This document shows positions 1 through 9,055 of a stretch of DNA of 64,000 bases, in pieces. The translations under genes and the position numbers were made by a program. The first letter of the stretch is position 1. Each line of letters begins with the position of its first letter. The stretch spans positions 27,127 through 91,126 of the forward strand of contig CAKZJX010000052.1 in NCBI GenBank assembly GCA_937120535.1. The letters are read 5' to 3'. Source of the DNA: an uncultured Anaerolineae bacterium (GTDB lineage Bacteria > Chloroflexota > Anaerolineae > Anaerolineales > Villigracilaceae). The notes beneath the pieces are model-generated. The model did no database searches and was not told where the DNA came from. It saw only the letters and a list, made by a program, of their open reading frames with translations.

Positions 1-246
1 GATCGGTTGGCGCCGCATGTGCGGGTGTATTCGACCAGCGACTTGGAGAGGTTATTTGCTGGGTTGTCGGTTCGGTTTGTGGAACGCACGATCATTTTCG
101 GGGCGTATGATAATTGGATCGCCCGCTTCGGGGGGTTCGGGCGGTTGGTGCGCGCTGTGTTGCAGGGGCTGGAGCGAACGCCGTTGCGCGTCTTTGGCTT
201 ATCGCATTTGTGGGTGATCGAGCGCCAAGCCGGCCCTGAGGCTTAG
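1..246 (+). CDS. SAM-dependent methyltransferase, C-terminal fragment
   Basis: The reading frame is open from base 1 and ends at TAG 244-246, so the 5' part lies outside the window. The 81 visible residues (DRLAPHVRVYSTSDLERLFA...LSHLWVIERQ) look like the last part of a class I methyltransferase of the Methyltransf_11 type, where a 'push the target residue to the lobe' segment is followed by a closing beta strand ending in WVIE. The SAM-binding motifs are not visible, so the family call rests on the tail only. The gene converges on the E2 gene and the two stop codons overlap by four bases. Confidence 0.5.
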   Translation, partial: DRLAPHVRVYSTSDLERLFAGLSVRFVERTIIFGAYDNWIARFGGFGRLVRAVLQGLERTPLRVFGLSHLWVIERQAGPEA

Positions 247-1526
247 TCCCAGGTTTCTAGGGCCTCTTTCACTTTGGCGAGGAAGCCGTCGGCCACGGCA
301 CCATCGAGAATGCGGTGATCGAACACGAAAGACAGGTACACCATCGGGCGAATAGCCAAGGAGTCGTTGCCTTCGGCGTCGGTGACCACCACAGGTCGTT
401 TGTGCATGGCGCCTATGCCCAGGATGCCGCATTGGGGCTGGTTGATGATCGGCATGGCGAAGAGGGAACCGCCGGTGCCGTGGTTGGTGAGGGTAAAGGT
501 TCCGCCTTTGACGTCATCCGGTTGAAGTTTGCGGTTTCGGGCACGTTGGGCTAGGTCGTTTACGGCGCGGGCCATGCCGAGCAGGGAGAGCGCATCGGCT
601 TGTTTGATGACCGGCACGATCAGCCCTTCTTCGCCCAGGGAGACAGCCATTCCTAGGTTGATGTCTTTGTGGAGTAGGATGCCCTCCTCGGTCCAGGAGG
701 AGTTGACGATCGGGTAGGCTTTTAGGCCGGCGACGATGGCCAGCATGAAGTAGGCAGTGAAGGTCAAGTTGACGCCGTCGCGCTCGAAGAGCGGCTTGTG
801 GACCTGGCGGTGTTTGACAACTCGCGAGAGATCGGCTTCCATTACGGTGAGCACATGGGGCGATACGGATTTCGAGAGCACCATGTGCTCGGCAATCTGT
901 TTGCGGATCAGGGTGTGTTTGATCAGGCGGTCGCCGGCGGCTGGCGTGGGTGCGGGTTGGGGGGCTGGCGGAACGGGGGATGGCGCAGGCGGTGGTGTGG
1001 GGGCGGGAGCAGCCGGCGCGGCGGCTTGAGTTTGGCGTTGTCCCAGATGGTTCAGCACGTCTTGCTTGGTGATGCGGCCGTGCAGGCCGGTTCCGCGCAC
1101 CTGGGAGAGATCGATCCCATGTTCGGCGGCCAGTTTGGCCACCACAGGCGAGATGAATCCTAACTCGCGCAGGGCCGGCCCAGCGGAAGGGGCAGGTGCT
1201 GGCGAGGGCTGAGGTGCTTGCACTCTTGATTCGTCAGGCCGAGACACAGCAGTCGTTTCGCCGGGTTTGGTTTCTTCGAGGCGTTCCCCGACCTGACCGA
1301 TCCATGCCAGCAGTTGGCCCACTCGGGCCGGCTGTCCTTCGGGCACTTCGATCTTGAGGAGGATGCCCGAGGCCGGCGAAGGGACCTCGGTGTCTACCTT
1401 ATCGGTGTTGACTTCGAGCAGTGGTTCCAGTTCGCGAATTGGATCGCCTTCCTTTTTGAGCCATTTGGTCACCGTTACTTCTTCTACACCTTCACCGAGC
1501 CGTGGAACAAGCACTTTTGTAGCCAT
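243..1526 (-). CDS. 2-oxoacid dehydrogenase E2 (dihydrolipoamide acyltransferase)
   Basis: E2 core of a pyruvate or branched-chain 2-oxoacid dehydrogenase complex; moves the acyl group from E1 to CoA through a lipoyl arm. Residues 1-80 form a lipoyl domain with the modified lysine in EVNTDKVDTEV. A Pro/Ala-rich linker follows, then a peripheral subunit-binding domain around 125-160 (ISPVVAKLAAEHGIDLSQ), a second Pro/Ala linker, and a catalytic domain ending with the HRxxDG active-site motif (FDHRILDGAVADGFL). Length of 427 aa is normal. It lies 65 bases downstream of the fused E1 gene on the same strand and is surely co-transcribed. No E3 gene is visible. Whether the substrate is pyruvate or a branched-chain acid cannot be decided from E2 alone. 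Confidence 0.93.
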   Translation of the reverse strand: MATKVLVPRLGEGVEEVTVTKWLKKEGDPIRELEPLLEVNTDKVDTEVPSPASGILLKIEVPEGQPARVGQLLAWIGQVGERLEETKPGETTAVSRPDESRVQAPQPSPAPAPSAGPALRELGFISPVVAKLAAEHGIDLSQVRGTGLHGRITKQDVLNHLGQRQTQAAAPAAPAPTPPPAPSPVPPAPQPAPTPAAGDRLIKHTLIRKQIAEHMVLSKSVSPHVLTVMEADLSRVVKHRQVHKPLFERDGVNLTFTAYFMLAIVAGLKAYPIVNSSWTEEGILLHKDINLGMAVSLGEEGLIVPVIKQADALSLLGMARAVNDLAQRARNRKLQPDDVKGGTFTLTNHGTGGSLFAMPIINQPQCGILGIGAMHKRPVVVTDAEGNDSLAIRPMVYLSFVFDHRILDGAVADGFLAKVKEALETWD

Positions 1527-1591
1527 GTTCTCTCCAAGGGAATAAGATTTCCTGATCGGACTTATTTGTAGAGGGGTGTGATGAGGCGCGT

Positions 1592-4003
1592 TTACTTAAA
1601 CAACGGATAGGCTGCCGGGTCCACCTCGTGCATCATTTCGTATACAACGTCAAAGATCGTCTCAGCATTGGGTTTGGACCAGTAATCGCCATCGTTGCCG
1701 TAGGCTGGACGATGGGGTTTGCCGGGCAGGGTGCGAGGCGGCGAGTCTAGGTAATAGTAGCCGCCTTGTTTTTCGATCACTTCTTGTAGCATATAGGCAG
1801 TGGTGCCGCCCGGAACGTCTTCGTCCACGAAGAGGATGCGGTTGGTCTTCTTGAGCGATTCCAGGATATGGCCGTGGATGTCGAACGGCAACAAGGTTTG
1901 GGCGTCGATCACTTCCACATCGATCCCCACCTGGCTCAAACGTTCAGCGGCGTTCAGGGCGATGCGACAGCAAGCGCCGTAGGTGACCAGGGTGAGGTCG
2001 TTGCCCGGGCGCAGCACTTCGGGGATACCGATCGGCACGGTCAGTTGGTCGATATTATCGGGCAGGCGCTCTTTGACGCGGTAGCCGTTGAGCACTTCGA
2101 CGATCACCGCTGGCTCGTCGGCCTGGAGTAGCGTGTTGTAGAAGCCGGCGGCGCGCGTCATGTCGCGCGGTGTCAGCACGTACATGCCGCGCACTAGGTG
2201 GATTAGGCCGGCCATGAGCGAACCGGAATGCCAGATGCCCTCTAGCCGATGACCTCGGGTGCGCACGATCACGGGAGCTGCCTGTCCGCCGACAGTGCGC
2301 CAACGCAAGGCGGCCAGATCATCGGACATCAACTGCAAGGCGTAGAGCAGGTAATCTAGGTATTGAATTTCGCAGATCGGGCGCAGGCCGCGCATGGCCA
2401 AACCGATGGCTTGCCCGAGAATGGTGGCTTCGCGAATGCCGGTATCGGTCACCCGCCATTCGCCGTATTTTTCCTGCAGGCCCCGAAAGCCTTGATTCAC
2501 GTCTCCCAGCCGGCCCACGTCTTCGCCGAAGGCGATCACCCGCGGTTCCCGCGCCAGGATCGCGTCAAAAGCAGCGTTTAGCACTTCGAAACCGAACACC
2601 GTCGGCGAAGAGGCCGAGTAAACCGGCTTGACATCGGGCACCTTCAAAGCTGTTCCGTTGTAGAGATGGGAGCTGTAGCGTTGCTCGTTGATCGCTTCTT
2701 GCTCGCGCTTCCATTGGATGAGTACCTGATGGGTTGGATGGGGCTCGTGGCGCAGCAGGCGCAACGCCTCGTGCACGGCGGCATGAATATCGCGCCGGCT
2801 GAGCAAGGGCAGATCGGCCAGGCGATCTTTGATTTCCATCAAGGCCGCAGCGTGGAGCGATGTGGCAGCGATCTCATCTAACATGTCCATCACCTGAGCG
2901 CGCTCGTCCAGGATGGGCCCCATATAAGCATTCCAGGCGGCTTTGCGGATCTCCTCGACGTGTTCACGCTCAGAAATCTCGATAGCAGTCACTTCAGCAT
3001 CGGTGGCGATCTCGGTGGCAATGATCCACTCGCGCATCTTGCGCAGGCAATCGTATTCTTGTTCCCACCTCAGGCGTTCAGGGCTTTTGTAGCGTTCGTG
3101 AGAACCACTGGTGCTATGCCCTTGGGGTTGGGTCAGCTCGATCACGTGCACCAGTTGCGGGATGTGGTAGGTACGGGCGATCTCGGCGGCGGTCTGGTAG
3201 GTTTCGATCAGAGCCGGATAGTCCCAGCCGCGCACCTGGTACAAGTCATAGCCGCGCTCGCATTCCGGCGCTGGGCAGGGATCGCGCTGAAAGCCCTTCA
3301 AGATGGCAAAGATGTTTTCTTTGACCATTTGAAATTGATTGGGCACCGAGATGCCGTAGCCATCGTCGTAGACCGAGATCACCGCCGGCGCATGCAATAC
3401 CCCGATGGCGTTCACACTTTCCCAGAAAAGCCCTTCAGCTGTCGAGGCGTTCCCGATGCTGACCCAGACGACCTCATCGCCGTTGCGCGAGAACTGTGGA
3501 AACGCTTGTAGATCGGGAATTTTTCGGTAGAGCACTGAAGCATAGGCCAGGCCCACGGCGCGCGGCATTTGCGAGGCAGTAGGGGAGAGGTCAGCGGCTA
3601 CGTTGTACATCTCAACTTGGGGCAGCCAGGAACCATCTGGTGCGAGGTAACGCGAGACGAAGTGGGCGTTCATCATTCGTCCGCCTGAGTTCGGATCGGC
3701 GTTCAGATCAGCATGGGCGTAGAGCTGGGCGAAGAACTGTTGAATGGTCATCACACCCAAGAAGAACATCCAGGTCTGATCGCGATAGTAGCCAGATCGC
3801 CAATCCCCCTTCCGAAAGGCCCGTGCGATGGCCAAGTTAACCAATTCCTTTCCGTCCCCAAAGATGCCAAATTTGGCTTTTCCGCTGAGCACTTCCCGTC
3901 GTCCGATCAAGCTAGCCTGACGCGAAGCATATGCCAAGCGATAGTCATCTAGGATTTCCCTCGGTTCGAGGGGAAGGAAAGCAGATTTTTTCTTTCTGGT
4001 CAT
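1592..4003 (-). CDS. Fused E1 alpha-beta subunit of a 2-oxoacid dehydrogenase
   Basis: Thiamine-pyrophosphate-dependent decarboxylase of a 2-oxoacid dehydrogenase complex, with the alpha domain (about residues 15-400) and beta domain (about 465-800) in one 803-aa chain; most bacteria encode them separately. In the alpha half the TPP/Mg motif usually written GDG...NN reads GNASTAEG...YDDGYGISVP, a variant that I associate with fused E1 enzymes. The beta half shows GEDVGRLGDVNQGFRGLQ, TGIREATILGQAIGLAMRG and LTLVTYGA, as in transketolase-like beta subunits. The ATG at 4001-4003 is preceded by a purine-rich stretch. E2 follows 65 bases downstream. An acyl-CoA mutase of isobutyryl type elsewhere in the window makes a branched-chain role attractive, but this is inference. 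Confidence 0.9.
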   Translation of the reverse strand: MTRKKKSAFLPLEPREILDDYRLAYASRQASLIGRREVLSGKAKFGIFGDGKELVNLAIARAFRKGDWRSGYYRDQTWMFFLGVMTIQQFFAQLYAHADLNADPNSGGRMMNAHFVSRYLAPDGSWLPQVEMYNVAADLSPTASQMPRAVGLAYASVLYRKIPDLQAFPQFSRNGDEVVWVSIGNASTAEGLFWESVNAIGVLHAPAVISVYDDGYGISVPNQFQMVKENIFAILKGFQRDPCPAPECERGYDLYQVRGWDYPALIETYQTAAEIARTYHIPQLVHVIELTQPQGHSTSGSHERYKSPERLRWEQEYDCLRKMREWIIATEIATDAEVTAIEISEREHVEEIRKAAWNAYMGPILDERAQVMDMLDEIAATSLHAAALMEIKDRLADLPLLSRRDIHAAVHEALRLLRHEPHPTHQVLIQWKREQEAINEQRYSSHLYNGTALKVPDVKPVYSASSPTVFGFEVLNAAFDAILAREPRVIAFGEDVGRLGDVNQGFRGLQEKYGEWRVTDTGIREATILGQAIGLAMRGLRPICEIQYLDYLLYALQLMSDDLAALRWRTVGGQAAPVIVRTRGHRLEGIWHSGSLMAGLIHLVRGMYVLTPRDMTRAAGFYNTLLQADEPAVIVEVLNGYRVKERLPDNIDQLTVPIGIPEVLRPGNDLTLVTYGACCRIALNAAERLSQVGIDVEVIDAQTLLPFDIHGHILESLKKTNRILFVDEDVPGGTTAYMLQEVIEKQGGYYYLDSPPRTLPGKPHRPAYGNDGDYWSKPNAETIFDVVYEMMHEVDPAAYPLFK

Positions 4004-4332
4004 GCCACTCTCCAGAGAGAGAGATCACTCGTGCAGGATAGGCGTGTTTCAACAAAGTCGGTTGCGGCGAATGGGAGAGAGCAGATAGGATTATACAAGT
4101 TTATCCGAAGTCTGTCGAACCGAATTATGGAAACGGCAATTCCACCATCAAACAGCCTAGCGTTCGAACATCTCCAAACCCGTCAAAAATGTTACAATGT
4201 CGCCAGTCGGAAGGTGTTTGAAAATAATCATCCCTTTGCGACAAGAGCGATCAAAGGTGCTGGTCACGAACGTAAATAACGAATGTGTGAACATGGGGGT
4301 AAAATAACAACGTCAGCCCCTATCCCGCAACG
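4004..4332. other. Intergenic region between E1 and the RNase H-like gene
   Basis: This 329-base gap separates divergent genes and should hold promoters for both. I see AT-rich -10-like words (TACAAT near 4193, TAAAAT near 4299) on the plus strand but no clear -35 partner. An 82-codon open frame across 4031-4279 has atypical composition and no recognisable motif and is not called as a gene. Confidence 0.5.
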
Positions 4333-5604
4333 GTGAGCCATATGCTTCCTAATTCGCTGATCGCCAAACTGAAAGCCCTGGGCGTTTCCGTGGGGACGGA
4401 TCATCTGCAGACCACGCACGCGCTAGAGAAAAACACACGTGCGGCCCCCATCCATGCTGTTCTTGATGGCGAGTATTGCTCGACGCCGCGCGGTGAGCTG
4501 TTCGTAGTAGAGCAGAGCTTTGGGCCGGAATACCGCCATGGCCGGCAGCCACTGCCGATCGACTCCCTTCAAGGAATTGCCCAGGCCCTGAGCGATCCCC
4601 GTCTGGAGACGCTCTCCCCCTCCTCGCTGGTCTTTCTGGATATCGAAACTTCTGGCCTGACTGGGGGTGCAGGGACTCTGATTTTCTTGGTCGGGGTAGG
4701 ACGCTTCGACGGAGAGAGTTTTCGGTTAACGCAATATTTCCTGCATCGCCCAAGCGACGAGCCGGCCCTACTGGAAACCCTGCTACAGGTTCTTGCCCCT
4801 TACCATGTCTTGGTCACGTTCAACGGCAAAACCTTTGACGTACCGCTGCTCAACAATCGCTACACCTTGCACCACATTCCCTCGCCACTAAAGGACCCTA
4901 TCCACATCGATCTGCTCTCCTTCGCCCGCCGCCTGTGGCGAGAACGCTTGCCCTCGCGCACCCTGAAATCCCTAGAAGAGACCATCCTCGAGGCGTCACG
5001 CACCATCGATGAAGTGTCCGGCTATGAAATCCCTTGGCTCTACTTTAACTACCTGCGCACCGGCGATGCATCGTCGCTCAAAGGAGTCTTCCATCACAAC
5101 GCCCTGGACGTCATCTCTATGGCAGCGCTCTTGAGCCACATCACCGCTCTCCTTCAGGACCCCTTTGCCGGCCGGCTGAATCATGGCTTGGATTTCTTTG
5201 CCCTGGGAAAGTTCTACGAAGCCCTCGACCATCCTGATATAGCAGCGCAGCTTTTCGAACATGCCCTCGCCTTCGATCTCGATCCCAACGATTTGGAACG
5301 CATCGTTCGGCGTCTGTCTACCTTACACAAACGTCGGGGCAACATCACGCAGGCCGTTCGCTTATGGGAGAAAGCCGCCTCCCAAGGACACTTATATGCC
5401 TTCGTAGAGCTGGCAAAATATTATGAACATCATCGCCACGACTACCCAACCGCTCTACGGTGGACAGCAGCTGCCCTCGACCACCTTGAAAAGCACCCCC
5501 TGCCGGCCCACGTCCGAGAGCGCCGGCAGAACGAATTGCGCCATCGCCTGAGCCGCCTGCAGACCAAAGTGCAGGTCGATTCAAAGACCAAAAAATCGGT
5601 ATAA
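4333..5604 (+). CDS. RNase H-like exonuclease-domain protein with TPR tail (YprB-type)
   Basis: The N-terminal half carries an RNase H-fold 3'-5' exonuclease domain of the YprB/RNase_H_2 type: the first acidic motif is FLDIETSGL at about residue 100, followed by VTFNGKTFDVPLL and HHNALDVISM, which supply further Asp/Asn ligands for the two metal ions. From about residue 290 the protein has helical TPR-like repeats (LDFFALGKFYEALDHPDIAA, LSTLHKRRGNITQAVRLWEK). The probable role is nucleic-acid processing, with the substrate unknown. The frame opens at GTG 4333; an ATG three codons on (4342) is an equally good start. Its stop codon overlaps the -10 box of the next gene, so the two may not be one transcript. 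Confidence 0.78.
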   Translation: MSHMLPNSLIAKLKALGVSVGTDHLQTTHALEKNTRAAPIHAVLDGEYCSTPRGELFVVEQSFGPEYRHGRQPLPIDSLQGIAQALSDPRLETLSPSSLVFLDIETSGLTGGAGTLIFLVGVGRFDGESFRLTQYFLHRPSDEPALLETLLQVLAPYHVLVTFNGKTFDVPLLNNRYTLHHIPSPLKDPIHIDLLSFARRLWRERLPSRTLKSLEETILEASRTIDEVSGYEIPWLYFNYLRTGDASSLKGVFHHNALDVISMAALLSHITALLQDPFAGRLNHGLDFFALGKFYEALDHPDIAAQLFEHALAFDLDPNDLERIVRRLSTLHKRRGNITQAVRLWEKAASQGHLYAFVELAKYYEHHRHDYPTALRWTAAALDHLEKHPLPAHVRERRQNELRHRLSRLQTKVQVDSKTKKSV

Positions 5605-5605
5605 T
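5600..5605 (+). promoter_or_regulatory. -10 box (TATAAT) next to the start of the membrane-protein gene
   Basis: A perfect TATAAT lies seven bases before the ATG at 5613 and overlaps the stop codon of the upstream gene. Transcription starting about seven bases downstream of the box would give an mRNA beginning at or next to the ATG. No consensus -35 is obvious. Confidence 0.55.
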
Positions 5606-5612
5606 CCCACCC

Positions 5613-7736
5613 ATGATTTCCTTTTACGATCGCCTGCTGCGTTTGATCTTTGTCCTGGCTTCGGCGGCCGTGCTCACTCAAGCCTCAATCGAAATGCATC
5701 ATGTGGCTTGGGGCACCGGCATCTGGTTGGGTGAATATTCGCTCAAGTGGGGCCTTGGCTTCTTTGGGTTTGCTGCGGGCTGCCTGGGCTTGTTCATCGT
5801 GGCCGTGCTGGTAGCGTGGTGGCCCGAACGATGGATGACCATTCGCCTTTGGCTCACCCGCACCCGAAATCGTTTGCCGCTGCCCGTGCGGGGAGGATTC
5901 GCACTGACATGCGCCCTGGCGCCGGTGCTCTTCTTCCAATACACGATGTGGGGCGTGGTCTTTGCTGGTCCAGGTATGCGCCTTTTGGTATGGGGATTGT
6001 CCACGCTCGGGTTGGCGATTGCGATCGGGCGCGGGGAACAGCTGCTCGGTTGGAAAGAATCGCTGATTGCCTCATTGGTCGGGGGAGCGTTGATCGGCAT
6101 GGCCATCCCCCTAGCGACGGTAACCGATTATCCTTTCTCGTTGGGCTGGTCCGAAGGCAACCGCCTGTGGGATTACTCCGTCCTGTTCGGCAGGGAGCGC
6201 TATCTGGTCCCGCCTGGAATGAAGCTGGCCCCCTTCCTCGACGTAGGACGCCAACTGATCGGCGGCTTGCCTTTCCTCTACCCCAATCTCACCATTCTCC
6301 AGGAACGTCTATGGCTGGGGCTGATAGGCATCTTGCCCTACGTCCTGCTCAGCTGGAGCATGTTTCACGTTCCGCACCATCGTTTGGCCGGCGTCCCGAT
6401 TCCGGCCCTTCCGTGGCTCTTGGCCGGCCTATGGGGCTTCCTGTTCTTGCGCCAGGGCCCTATTCATCCGCCGTTGCTGATCAGCGCCATCCTGGTGGCT
6501 CTGGTTTGGCGGCGCTCGCTGTGGATCGCCGTCCCGGTCCTGATAGCTGCCGGCTACTTTGCCGCCGTCAGCCGCTTCACCTGGACCTTCGCCCCAGCCA
6601 TGTGGGCCGGCATGCTCTGGTTTTCCAGCGCCGATCCCCAAGATCAACGCCTGGATCGTCGTGATTGGCATCGGACCATTGCCCTGGCTCTGGCCGGCCT
6701 GGTGGGAGGGCTGCTCCTGCCGCAACTGACTGGCGTCCTGACCGACAAAGGCAACACTCCCATCACCCAAGTGACCGACGCCCTAACGCGCCAACCCCTG
6801 CTCTGGTACCGCTTGCTCCCCAACAGCACCTATCCCCCCGGCATCCTGCTCGGCCTGCTCCTGGCCGTCCTGCCGCTCATCCTGGTGCTGGCCATCACCG
6901 TGTGGCGCGGCCTCTGGCGGCCCAACTTCTGGCAGCGCTTGGCCGTCCTGGGCGCCCTGGGCGCCTTCCTGATCGTCGGCCTGATCGCCAGCACCAAGAT
7001 CGGCGGCGGTGGCGACCTGCACAACCTGGACATGTTCCTGATCGGCCTACTGTTCACGGCCAGCATTGCCTGGGAGAAAAACCTTCGCACCTCGAGCGGC
7101 AAGCTCTGGATAACAGAACAAGCCTCCCTTTCCCCCTGGCTACGCCTGCTCCTGATCGTCATGGTGATGCTGCCGGCCTACAACTCACTCATGCGCATGC
7201 GGCCCCTCCTCTACGCCGATGACTTCCAGCGCCTAAAAGTCCTGGCCGATGTAGAAGACCCCTATGCCGATCCGCGCGTGCTCGGTCTGCTGCCGCCCCG
7301 TCAAAAAGTCCGCGAAGTGCTCGACGTGGTGCGCGCTCGAGTGCAAGAAGCCGCTGCACGCGGCGAAGTGTTGTTCATGGATCAGCGTCAACTGCTGACC
7401 TTCGGATACATCCAAGGCGTTCCCCTGGTGCCGGAATACGAGAAGAAATACCTCATGGATCAAGCCATGGGAGAAACCGCCGCCCTGACCTTCCCTGCCT
7501 TCTATCGCGACTTAGGCCGACACCGCTTCACTCTCATCATCAGCGATCCCTTGCGCCTGCCCATCAAAGACAGCGAATATGGCTTTGGCGAGGAGAACAA
7601 CGCCTGGGTGAAGTGGGTTGCCGTACCGATCCTGTGCTACTACGAACCGGACAAAACGTTCAAAGAATTTCGAATACAACTCCTCATCCCGCGCGCCGCC
7701 GTCTCCCCGGACTGTGCGCTGCCTGTCTCACCCTAA
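5613..7736 (+). CDS. Large polytopic membrane protein of unknown function
   Basis: A 707-aa protein with about a dozen hydrophobic segments from the N-terminus to about residue 530 and a soluble C-terminal domain of about 170 residues (DPYADPRVLGLLPPRQK to RIQLLIPRAAVS). The layout of many membrane spans followed by a soluble tail resembles GT-C-type glycosyltransferases and other envelope-assembly proteins, but I find no diagnostic acidic loop motif, so no enzyme function is assigned. It sits 8 bases after the RNase H-like gene and 29 bases before a methyltransferase gene. The start ATG has a -10 box immediately upstream and no Shine-Dalgarno sequence. Confidence 0.72.
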   Translation: MISFYDRLLRLIFVLASAAVLTQASIEMHHVAWGTGIWLGEYSLKWGLGFFGFAAGCLGLFIVAVLVAWWPERWMTIRLWLTRTRNRLPLPVRGGFALTCALAPVLFFQYTMWGVVFAGPGMRLLVWGLSTLGLAIAIGRGEQLLGWKESLIASLVGGALIGMAIPLATVTDYPFSLGWSEGNRLWDYSVLFGRERYLVPPGMKLAPFLDVGRQLIGGLPFLYPNLTILQERLWLGLIGILPYVLLSWSMFHVPHHRLAGVPIPALPWLLAGLWGFLFLRQGPIHPPLLISAILVALVWRRSLWIAVPVLIAAGYFAAVSRFTWTFAPAMWAGMLWFSSADPQDQRLDRRDWHRTIALALAGLVGGLLLPQLTGVLTDKGNTPITQVTDALTRQPLLWYRLLPNSTYPPGILLGLLLAVLPLILVLAITVWRGLWRPNFWQRLAVLGALGAFLIVGLIASTKIGGGGDLHNLDMFLIGLLFTASIAWEKNLRTSSGKLWITEQASLSPWLRLLLIVMVMLPAYNSLMRMRPLLYADDFQRLKVLADVEDPYADPRVLGLLPPRQKVREVLDVVRARVQEAAARGEVLFMDQRQLLTFGYIQGVPLVPEYEKKYLMDQAMGETAALTFPAFYRDLGRHRFTLIISDPLRLPIKDSEYGFGEENNAWVKWVAVPILCYYEPDKTFKEFRIQLLIPRAAVSPDCALPVSP

Positions 7737-7765
7737 CCCTGCGGGATCCTTTCTCAAAGACCGAC

Positions 7766-8602
7766 GTGAACCTCCACTACCTCCTCCTCCGCCTCCTCCG
7801 CCGCTTCCTGCCTGAACCTCTGATCCGCTTCCTGCTTCGACAAGAAGTGATCCTGCGCCCTGGCCTAGAAACGCGCCAACCGGCCGAAGCCGCCGCCCGC
7901 TACGTCCGTGCCCTTCGGCGGCACGGTCGCTCGCTTGCCGAGAATCGGGTGCTGGTGTTTGGATACGGCGGCAACTTTGCCATCGGCGCCGAGCTCGTTC
8001 GGGCCGGCGCTCGCCAGACCGTCCTGCTGGACCGATTCGCTCCTCCAGACGATCGCCGAAACCGCCTGCTCTTGTACCAATACCCTGAACTCTTTACCCT
8101 GAAGCAAGGTCGAGTGCATCCGCAAGAGCCTTATCTCGTCGTGGTTCACGACGACGTGCGTCGTCTTGAGACCTACGAACCGTTTGACCTCGTCGTTAGC
8201 TCCTCGGTCTACGAACACCTGGACGATCCCGATGGCCTGACCGCTGCCCTAGCAGCCCACACCGCCCCCCAGGGAGTTCACATCCACTACATCGATCTTC
8301 GGGATCACTACTTCCGCCTGCCGTTTGAGATGCTCAAATTCTCCGAATCGGTCTGGAAGCGCTGGCTCAACCCGACCAGCAACCTAAATCGCCTGCGCCT
8401 GCGTGACTATCAGCGCATCTTTGAAAAGTACTTCTCCGAACTTCACATCCAGGTCCTCGATCGCGATCCACAAGCCTTTGCTCGGGCTCGGCCATTCATC
8501 CGCCCCGAATTCCTGACCGGCGATGACGATCACGACACCGTTACCCTCATCGAAATCATCGCTATTGCGCCCAAAGGGCGCTATCCTGCCGCCCCATTAT
8601 AA
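7766..8602 (+). CDS. SAM-dependent methyltransferase-like protein
   Basis: The frame is open from 7613, but that overlaps the preceding gene; the GTG at 7766 gives a sensible 278-aa product starting VNLHYLLLRLLRR. The glycine-rich SAM-binding strand is present as NRVLVFGYGGNFAIG, followed by the acidic end of strand 2 (TVLLDRFAP) and the post-motif PFDLVVSSSVYEHLDDP, typical of class I methyltransferases with a YEHL motif. The C-terminal part (HIHYIDLRDHYF, FEMLKFSESVWKRWL) is shared with methyltransferases of glycan and lipid biosynthesis clusters. Substrate unknown. A strong terminator hairpin begins two bases after the stop. Confidence 0.72.
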   Translation: MNLHYLLLRLLRRFLPEPLIRFLLRQEVILRPGLETRQPAEAAARYVRALRRHGRSLAENRVLVFGYGGNFAIGAELVRAGARQTVLLDRFAPPDDRRNRLLLYQYPELFTLKQGRVHPQEPYLVVVHDDVRRLETYEPFDLVVSSSVYEHLDDPDGLTAALAAHTAPQGVHIHYIDLRDHYFRLPFEMLKFSESVWKRWLNPTSNLNRLRLRDYQRIFEKYFSELHIQVLDRDPQAFARARPFIRPEFLTGDDDHDTVTLIEIIAIAPKGRYPAAPL

Positions 8603-8604
8603 AG

Positions 8605-8643
8605 GGCAAACGGCTGGGTGAGGGGGGCACCCAACCGTTTGCC
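8605..8643 (+). terminator. Rho-independent-type terminator hairpin
   Basis: GGCAAACGG and TGGGTG pair with CACCCA and CCGTTTGCC across a G-rich loop, giving a stem of 15 pairs with one internal C/A mismatch, followed by the AT-rich run ATTTATATTTT. It starts two bases after the methyltransferase stop codon and would also block minus-strand read-through from the tRNA. Confidence 0.85.
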
Positions 8644-8713
8644 ATTTATATTTTACTACATTCTCCCAGAAAATGCAAGACAACAACCTAAGCTAAAAAT
8701 TAAAGTTTTTCAG

Positions 8714-8785
8714 CGCCCTGGGTGGGAATCGAACCCACATTTAAGCCTTAGGAGTGCCTTGTTCTATCCATTGAACTACCAGGGC
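8714..8785 (-). tRNA. tRNA-Arg (anticodon CCU)
   Basis: The minus strand folds into a cloverleaf: acceptor GCCCTGG/CCAGGGC (7 bp), D stem GTTC/GAAC with loop AATGGATA, anticodon loop CTCCTAA, four-base variable region and T arm GTGGG-TTCGATT-CCCAC. The discriminator is G and CCA is not encoded. The anticodon CCT reads the arginine codon AGG. The anticodon stem AGGCA/GGCTT is imperfect: a G-U pair at 28-42 and an A/G mismatch at 31-39, next to the loop. All other stems pair fully. Confidence 0.9.
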
Positions 8786-8954
8786 AACCTAATTATAACG
8801 GAATCGAGAGAATTTTGTGGGAAGACATACTGTAACCTACGTTCCGCACCTGTGAGTGAGTTTTCGCTATATTTAGCCAATCATACTCAATTTGGGGTTT
8901 GTAGACCACATATAGCCATACAAAATATGGAGAATTTTGCAAAAACATGCTTTT

Positions 8955-8975
8955 GTTCCCCTATTCGTTGACGGT
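8955..8975 (+). repeat. Dispersed 21-base block, copy 1
   Basis: GTTCCCCTATTCGTTGACGG and its following T differ by one base from a block at 27513-27533. In both places it lies 80-100 bases upstream of an exported-protein gene, and a GTTTTCGAA-type word follows within about 50 bases. It may be an upstream regulatory element or the remnant of a small dispersed repeat. Confidence 0.5.
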
Positions 8976-9041
8976 CGCGCTTGCTGATCGGGCAGCGTGT
9001 TTTCGAACATTCCCGCCCTTCATGCACCAAATCCACAGAGA

Positions 9042-9047
9042 TATAAT
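9042..9047 (+). promoter_or_regulatory. -10 box (TATAAT) next to the lipoprotein start
   Basis: A perfect TATAAT ends eight bases before the ATG at 9056, and there is no Shine-Dalgarno sequence between them. The arrangement predicts a leaderless mRNA. A -35 hexamer is not obvious. Confidence 0.55.
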
Positions 9048-9055
9048 CTAGCTCA

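Noticed and set aside
4031..4279. 82-codon open frame between E1 and the RNase H-like gene
   Set aside because: Composition is unlike coding DNA here, no motif or ribosome-binding site, and it occupies the divergent promoter region.
8618..8971. 117-codon open frame
   Set aside because: It runs across the terminator and the tRNA-Arg gene on the other strand.
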